A program made the position numbers and the translations under genes. From contig NZ_JBNMNU010000001.1 in assembly GCF_051278035.1 (NCBI RefSeq), forward strand, positions 36,090 to 100,089: a stretch of DNA of 64,000 nt. The letters are read 5' to 3'. The stretch comes from Clostridium_AD sp051278035. GTDB lineage: Bacteria; Bacillota; Clostridia; Clostridiales; Clostridiaceae. Within the stretch, counting starts at the first letter, position 1; the number at the start of each line of letters is the position of its first letter. The notes below the pieces were generated by a model. It had not been told where the DNA came from. It ran no database searches and was given only the letters and a program-made list of their open reading frames with translations. Shown piece after piece: positions 59,452 through 64,000 of this stretch.

Positions 59452-59678
59452 TGAATAATGAACTTAAAAAAAGAAAAGAACCATTAGTTGAGAAAGTTGA
59501 AAAACCTACTGAATTTGAACTTTTATATGGATTAAAGCTCCATGAAAGATATTGGTCTAGTTTTTCAAGCAAAGATATATTAAGAGTTCCTGGAGGTTGG
59601 CTATATTCAGATTGGGATCAAATAAGTGACGAACCTTTAAATTCAGTTTTTGTTTCTTTTGATAATAGCATTATTTAA
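59451..59678 (+). CDS. Unknown 75 aa protein
   Basis: Charged start and a WxYSDWDQIS stretch (GGWLYSDWDQIS) near the end that resembles short phage proteins with an RVPGGW motif. Coupled to the upstream gene. Function unknown. Confidence 0.6.
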   Translation: MNNELKKRKEPLVEKVEKPTEFELLYGLKLHERYWSSFSSKDILRVPGGWLYSDWDQISDEPLNSVFVSFDNSII

Positions 59679-59698
59679 CTTTAAAAACTAAAATAATT

Positions 59699-60028
59699 AT
59701 GTTAAAAGCATTTAGATGTAAAATATGTGGTACTGGATTCAGTACTACTGAAGGAAAAGCCCCACCAAGCCCTAGCTGGGAAGATGGTCATGTATGTGAA
59801 ATGACAGAAGTTGAGTCTAAACTTAAAACTGGTTCACTTATAATAAGCAAAGAATCAAAAGAGAGGGCTCTTGGATATATGAAATTGAGAAAAAAATCTC
59901 AATGTCAAGGACATGCTGAGTTTTCAGATGAACAAGAAGAAGCTGTAAAAGAAAGAATGAAAATTATAGCTCAAAATGGTCCAAGTGGGCTTCATTACAA
60001 AAGAGAGGAGGACGATTTTCATGGATAA
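59699..60028 (+). CDS. Zinc-binding 109 aa protein before replicative helicase
   Basis: CKICGTGFSTTEGKAP at the N-terminus and a later Cys/His (GHVCEM; CQGHAE) form one or two zinc sites. The end overlaps the helicase start by 8 nt. Possibly a primase-like zinc module or regulator; unproven. Confidence 0.6.
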   Translation: MLKAFRCKICGTGFSTTEGKAPPSPSWEDGHVCEMTEVESKLKTGSLIISKESKERALGYMKLRKKSQCQGHAEFSDEQEEAVKERMKIIAQNGPSGLHYKREEDDFHG

Positions 60029-61238
60029 ATCTAAAACAATTATTGGTAAAGCAAAAAGAAGACTTAATGAGCTTAAAGAAATTAAAGTTCAAAAAGATTT
60101 AGGTAAAATTTTTTGTATACCTTTTGAAAGTTATCCAAAACTAGCGGAATCAGTTCCAGGAATAGTTCCGGGAATGATAACAATGATTACTGCAGGTTCT
60201 GGAGTTGGTAAAACTCAAGTAGCAAAGGCATTGGCTGTTAGACAACCTTTAGAATATGCTTTAAAGAATAATATTAAGTTAAAGATATTCTATTTTGCTT
60301 TAGAGGAATCAGAGCAAGAGTTTATAGATACTATGATATGTAATTTTATATCATCAAAATGTAATATTAGAATGGATTTATTAACTCTTCAAGGTTATAA
60401 GGACAAATCTTTAGATCAGTCTTTAATGACTGTAATAAGTGATAATATTGATTCTGTTGAAAGACTTTTAGATAATGTAGAAATTATAGACTCTGTTTAT
60501 CATCCTACCGGTATTTACAAGTATTGTCGAGACTACGCTGATAAAAATGGAACTCATCACTATGAAGATAGACAGTTCATTAAAAAGAAGGTTCGTGAAG
60601 ATGGTACTGAATACACAAAGAAAGAAGTTACTAAAGTTTATAGTCATTATGAACCTGACGATTCTAATGCAATTGTAATAGTTGTTGTGGATCACATAGG
60701 CTTACTTGCTCGTGAAAAAGATAAAGACACAGGCAAAATGAAAAGTCTTCATGAAACTATTGCGCAATGGAGTACAACTTATTCTTTAAAACAAATAACT
60801 AAACACTGGAAATGGGCTGTTGTAAATATTATACAGCAAGAACAATCTGGCGAGAAAGAGCAATTTACTAATAAGGGAGAGAGTATTCAGAAGAAAACTG
60901 AACCCTCCTTAGCGGGATTTGCTAATAACAAAGAAATTCAAAGAGATGCTAAAGTAATAATTGGAGTTTATTCTCCAGACAGGTATGGATTTGAAGAATA
61001 TCATGGTTATGATGTTAGAAGATTTAGAGACACTATTAGAGCTTTTAAAATACTCAAGAATAGATTTGGCGCTCCTAATAAATATTTTCACTATTTATTT
61101 GACGGAGCTACAAATAGATTTAAAGAGTTGCCTAAATCTAGTGAAAAAAGAGAGTTATTAAATTATGAACAATCAGCAGACAAACTGCTAGGAAGAGTAG
61201 GTACGCCAAGAACTACAAAAAATTTTGGCCAAAGTTAA
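60021..61238 (+). CDS. Replicative DNA helicase, DnaB/RecA-fold
   Basis: 405 aa from the ATG at 60021 (MDKSKTIIGKAKRRLN); a longer frame from 59976 adds 15 residues overlapping the previous gene and is less likely. Walker A GSGVGKT (59-65), FALEES (92-97) and Walker B IVIVVVDH (219-226) are intact. The N-terminal DnaB domain is absent, as in T7-like or DnaB-C-only phage helicases. It unwinds the fork in phage replication. Confidence 0.85.
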   Translation: MDKSKTIIGKAKRRLNELKEIKVQKDLGKIFCIPFESYPKLAESVPGIVPGMITMITAGSGVGKTQVAKALAVRQPLEYALKNNIKLKIFYFALEESEQEFIDTMICNFISSKCNIRMDLLTLQGYKDKSLDQSLMTVISDNIDSVERLLDNVEIIDSVYHPTGIYKYCRDYADKNGTHHYEDRQFIKKKVREDGTEYTKKEVTKVYSHYEPDDSNAIVIVVVDHIGLLAREKDKDTGKMKSLHETIAQWSTTYSLKQITKHWKWAVVNIIQQEQSGEKEQFTNKGESIQKKTEPSLAGFANNKEIQRDAKVIIGVYSPDRYGFEEYHGYDVRRFRDTIRAFKILKNRFGAPNKYFHYLFDGATNRFKELPKSSEKRELLNYEQSADKLLGRVGTPRTTKNFGQS

Positions 61239-61249
61239 ATTAATATAAA

Positions 61250-61483
61250 ATGTTTTTTAAAAAAAACTCAGTAAGTAAGCACCAACAGGATAGCGACAAT
61301 GCTTTCTCGTTATTTAGTAACGTAGTAAAAACACTTGAAAACTCTAATTTAGAGATTCAAAAAGACATTGATGAAGCTCAAGTTCGAATTGATGAAGCAA
61401 CAAAAAAAAGAATTTCTTTGAAATCAATTAGTAAACGTAATTCTAAACTTAGCAATAAGATTAGTGAATTCTTTAAAGAGTAA
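61250..61483 (+). CDS. Small coiled-coil protein, 77 aa
   Basis: Charged helices (NVVKTLENSNLEIQKDIDEA) with basic C-terminus. Its stop overlaps the ligase start. Possibly a helicase or ligase accessory factor, without sequence proof. Confidence 0.6.
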   Translation: MFFKKNSVSKHQQDSDNAFSLFSNVVKTLENSNLEIQKDIDEAQVRIDEATKKRISLKSISKRNSKLSNKISEFFKE

Positions 61484-62535
61484 TGTATCAGTTATTTAAA
61501 AAAGACAGTAAAGGTAAAATTAGATTTCTTGATATTGATACAGATGGCGCTACTATAGTGCAAGTATCTGGTATTATTGGCGGAAAACATGTAACTAATG
61601 TTAGCATGTGTAAAGCTAAGAATATTGGGAAATCTAATGAAACCTCTGCTGAAGATCAAGCAGAATTAGAAGCTAATGCTAAATTTGTAAAGAAACTTAA
61701 AGAAGGATACTTTAAAACCGAACAAGATGCTATGGACAATGTAGTAATCTTACCAATGCTTGCAAAAGTTTTTGGAAAAGAAGAAAAGAAAATTGTTTAC
61801 CCTTGCTATGCTCAACCAAAGTTAGATGGAATGCGTGGATTAGGTGATTGTAATTATGCTACTTTGACTTCTAGATCTGGAAATGTAATTGAAACTTTGG
61901 ATCATATTACAACTAAATTCCCTGCAATAGATGTAATACTTGACGGAGAGCTTTATGCTCATGGTAAATCTTTTCAAGAAAACATGAGAATGATAAAAAA
62001 ATACAGACCAGGTACAACTGAAGCTGTAAATTATCATGTTTATGATCTTGTTTCAGATAAACCATTTGTGGAAAGATACAGGATGTTAAAAGAAATATGT
62101 TTATTTAATCCTAAATTAATATTAGTTCCTACAATTGTTATTAATGATAAAGAAGATTTAATGAAATTTCATTCTTTTAATATATCTGAAGGATATGAAG
62201 GTACTATTGTAAGATGGGGAGATGAAGGATACAAACTTAATGGAAGAAGCTCTAATTTATTGAAATTAAAAGATTTTAGTGATATAGCTTTGCCATTAAT
62301 GGATGTAATACCTTCAGACGCAAGACCTGATCATGGTAAGCCTCTATTTTATTGGAAAGGTGCAAAGAATGACACTTTAGGTGCCGGAATTGCTTTGACT
62401 CATGAAGAGGCTAAGGATTTATTAGATAACAAAGACTTACATATTGGTAAAACTTGTGAATTAAGGTTTTTTGAGAAATCAGATACTGGAGTTCCAAGAC
62501 ATCCAACTATGTATGGATTTAGATTAGATAAATAA
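61483..62535 (+). CDS. ATP-dependent DNA ligase
   Basis: 350 aa. A WGR-like N-terminal domain (residues 1-75, with the KAKNIGKSNETSAEDQA block typical of these phage ligases) precedes the adenylation domain. Motif I KLDGMR places the nucleophilic Lys at 113; VILDGELYAHG is motif III, SEGYEGTIVRW motif IV and NLLKLKDF motif V. A C-terminal OB fold follows. It seals nicks during replication and repair. Confidence 0.92.
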   Translation: MYQLFKKDSKGKIRFLDIDTDGATIVQVSGIIGGKHVTNVSMCKAKNIGKSNETSAEDQAELEANAKFVKKLKEGYFKTEQDAMDNVVILPMLAKVFGKEEKKIVYPCYAQPKLDGMRGLGDCNYATLTSRSGNVIETLDHITTKFPAIDVILDGELYAHGKSFQENMRMIKKYRPGTTEAVNYHVYDLVSDKPFVERYRMLKEICLFNPKLILVPTIVINDKEDLMKFHSFNISEGYEGTIVRWGDEGYKLNGRSSNLLKLKDFSDIALPLMDVIPSDARPDHGKPLFYWKGAKNDTLGAGIALTHEEAKDLLDNKDLHIGKTCELRFFEKSDTGVPRHPTMYGFRLDK

Positions 62536-62536
62536 T

Positions 62537-62884
62537 ATGGATCCTTTTCAAAGACAATTAAGTTTATTTATAGAACTTTGTATTATTGTTGAAAGAAAAT
62601 GTTCTCAGTTTAAGAATAATTTTGAAAATGGTTCTCACAATAAATTACTTGATCATTCTTCAGGTAAATGTTTTGGTTCTATTTATTATAATGATAATTA
62701 TAAAACTTGGACAATTTCAGTTGATAGAATTGAATACAAAAACTATAAACAATCTATAGAATTAAATTTATCAAAAATGAATTCATTTAATGTTTCAGAA
62801 GCTGTTGAAATTCTTAGAAATTACTATGATAATTTTGATGATAATTTTAAAGGAAAAAAAAGAACATTAAAAACTAAATTATAA
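62537..62884 (+). CDS. Unknown 115 aa protein
   Basis: Helical start (FQRQLSLFIELCIIVERKCS) and a beta-rich middle (CFGSIYYNDNYKTWTISVD). It overlaps the next gene by 1 nt. No family recognised. Confidence 0.55.
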   Translation: MDPFQRQLSLFIELCIIVERKCSQFKNNFENGSHNKLLDHSSGKCFGSIYYNDNYKTWTISVDRIEYKNYKQSIELNLSKMNSFNVSEAVEILRNYYDNFDDNFKGKKRTLKTKL

Positions 62885-63207
62885 TGGCAGGAGATAGATT
62901 TAATACAGGTAAGTTGAAATGGAGTTTAGTGTCTTGGAAGGCACTAGCTCCAATGGTTAGAGTTCTAATGTTTGGAGCTGAAAAATATGATGACCATAAT
63001 TGGAAGAAAGGACTCAAATACACAGAAGTATGTGAGAGCCTTCAAAGACACATCAATGCATTTATTGAAGGTGAAGAGAATGATCCTGAGAGCAAATTAT
63101 CTCATGTTGGACATATATTGTGTAATGCAATGTTTTTGTCTTATATGAGTATGTTTAAAAAGGATATGGATGATAGATATATAGATAAAAATTTAAAAGA
63201 TGAATAA
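62884..63207 (+). CDS. dATP/dGTP diphosphohydrolase-type protein
   Basis: 107 aa. MAGDRFNTGKLKWSLVSWKA, then MFGAEKYDDHNWKKGLKYTE, then a helix with LSHVGHILCNAMFL match the short phage family annotated as dATP/dGTP diphosphohydrolase N-terminal domain (MazG-like all-alpha fold). It would adjust nucleotide pools. Catalytic Glu and Asp positions are present, but activity is inferred. Confidence 0.7.
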   Translation: MAGDRFNTGKLKWSLVSWKALAPMVRVLMFGAEKYDDHNWKKGLKYTEVCESLQRHINAFIEGEENDPESKLSHVGHILCNAMFLSYMSMFKKDMDDRYIDKNLKDE

Positions 63208-63445
63208 TTTAGAAAAATTAGAAATTTGGGAAAAAGTAAATAAAAGTGAAAATCTTAAAGATTTGGCTAATATAATTTTATTATCAGCAGATGAATCAGG
63301 ATTAATACAAGGTAGAACAAGAAAATTTGTTGCACAAGATATGGCAAATATGTGTGTATATTTTAAAAATCTTAGCCCAACAGTATTAACAAGAGAGTTT
63401 GGAATAAGACAACAAGCTCTTTATATTTTAAAAACTTATGAGTAG
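63200..63445 (+). CDS. Unknown 81 aa protein
   Basis: Helical; MCVYFKNLSPTVLTREFGIRQQAL might contain a helix-turn-helix. Overlaps neighbours by 8 nt on both sides. No family recognised. Confidence 0.5.
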   Translation: MNNLEKLEIWEKVNKSENLKDLANIILLSADESGLIQGRTRKFVAQDMANMCVYFKNLSPTVLTREFGIRQQALYILKTYE

Positions 63446-63830
63446 TCAAATATTAGAATATAATCATAGTGATTTTAAAGCTATTTTATCGATAGATTTT
63501 GATCTTACTATATGTATGAGTGAATATCCTGAGTTAGGGGTTCAACGTAAGGATTCAGTGTACTATATTAAACAATTAGCTGCAGAAGGATACGGTATTG
63601 TTATTAATACATGTAGAAGCGGATTAGCTTTAGCTGATGCAATTAATTGGTTACACGAAAAAAAAGTACCTTATCATTATGTAAATTGCAATTTTCCTCA
63701 TTTAATAAGTATGTTTAAAGCAGATTGTAGAAAAGTTTCAGCAGATGTACATATTGATGATAAGAATTTAGGAGGTCTGCCAGAATGGTGTGAGATCTAT
63801 AGTATTATTAAAAGAAAATACGGTGTATAG
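63438..63830 (+). CDS. HAD-superfamily hydrolase
   Basis: 130 aa. Motif I SIDFDLTI (DxDxT form), motif II NTCRSG, and motif IV HIDDKNLGG are visible; the fold lacks a cap, as in small phage HAD phosphatases. The family includes polynucleotide-kinase phosphatases and nucleotidases; the substrate is not evident. Confidence 0.75.
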   Translation: MSSQILEYNHSDFKAILSIDFDLTICMSEYPELGVQRKDSVYYIKQLAAEGYGIVINTCRSGLALADAINWLHEKKVPYHYVNCNFPHLISMFKADCRKVSADVHIDDKNLGGLPEWCEIYSIIKRKYGV

Positions 63831-63883
63831 TTGTGTTTTACAATTATTTAGCGTAAATTTGAACTTTAAAAACAAATAAATAT

Positions 63884-64000
63884 ATGAGTGATTTTTTTAA
63901 AAGAAAAGAAGCATTAGATGGAAAAGAAAAAAAAGTTGATATAAGCCCTCATGGTGATTATGATTTATCTCAAGAAGATAATCTAGAGTCGTGTGGACTA
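63884..64000 (+). CDS. Start of a charged protein, cut by window edge
   Basis: 39 codons from an ATG with the usual A-rich leader (AAAACAAATAAATAT). The peptide MSDFFKRKEALDGKEKKVDI continues with an acidic stretch (YDLSQEDNLESC). It is open at the window end. No family can be given. Confidence 0.65.
   Translation, partial: MSDFFKRKEALDGKEKKVDISPHGDYDLSQEDNLESCGL

Noticed and set aside
1..64000. Integrase, transposase or attachment site
   Set aside because: No recombinase or IS-type gene, and no tRNA-end duplication was seen; nothing indicates temperate life.

Overview
The window looks like about 64 kb of an AT-rich tailed-phage genome infecting a Bacteroidota (probably flavobacterial) host. 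The evidence is a head-and-tail gene set whose order and protein lengths match crAss-like phages (TerL 785 aa, portal 796 aa, major capsid 499 aa, neck/tail genes, a 1345 aa terminal tail protein), a total lack of Shine-Dalgarno sites with A-rich leaders instead, and no host housekeeping genes. The crAss-like assignment rests on gene order, sizes and recalled family features; no search was run.

Layout. Positions 1-39577 are read from the minus strand: late and structural genes. In transcription order these are a block of small unknown genes, a GroEL chaperonin with a GroES-like partner, a ten-gene tRNA cluster, terminase, portal, a membrane protein, fibre and adhesin genes including a 1922 aa S74-chaperone fibre, holin, amidase, acidic scaffold-like protein, major capsid, neck/ring proteins, three cadherin-like repeat proteins, a metallophosphoesterase and the large tail protein. 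Three exact copies and one partial copy of a 13-nt motif (TTTAGCTATAATA, minus strand) sit 50-70 nt upstream of late genes and are candidate late promoters. Several intrinsic terminators punctuate this half. A 261-nt divergent region (39578-39838) separates it from the plus-strand half.

Positions 39839-64000 are plus strand: first an unusual 14 kb stretch (40.3-54.1 kb) in which tiny ORFs alternate with long non-coding blocks, then a MoxR-type AAA ATPase plus VWA-protein pair, an SF2 helicase, a DnaB/RecA-fold replicative helicase, an ATP-dependent DNA ligase, a nucleotide-pool enzyme candidate and an HAD phosphatase.

The most remarkable part is the non-coding material at 40.3-46.1, 48.6-49.2 and 53.7-54.1 kb. 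It is packed with long perfect inverted repeats (7-13 bp, 60-240 nt apart) that close a series of independent RNA domains. Two adjacent domains at 45376-45547 carry clear 23S rRNA domain I sequence, namely the helix 19/20 region and helices 6/7, in reversed order relative to real 23S and each closed by its own AT-rich stem. Another motif occurs twice (45867-46026 and 53944-54100) with compensatory changes in its outer helix. A leader hairpin occurs three times with a compensatory pair change. Together this looks like an undescribed family of phage-encoded structured RNAs, partly mimicking ribosomal RNA. Capture of ribosomal proteins such as uL24, or interference with host ribosome assembly, is a plausible but unproven role. 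It is notable in a phage that also carries ten tRNAs and a chaperonin.
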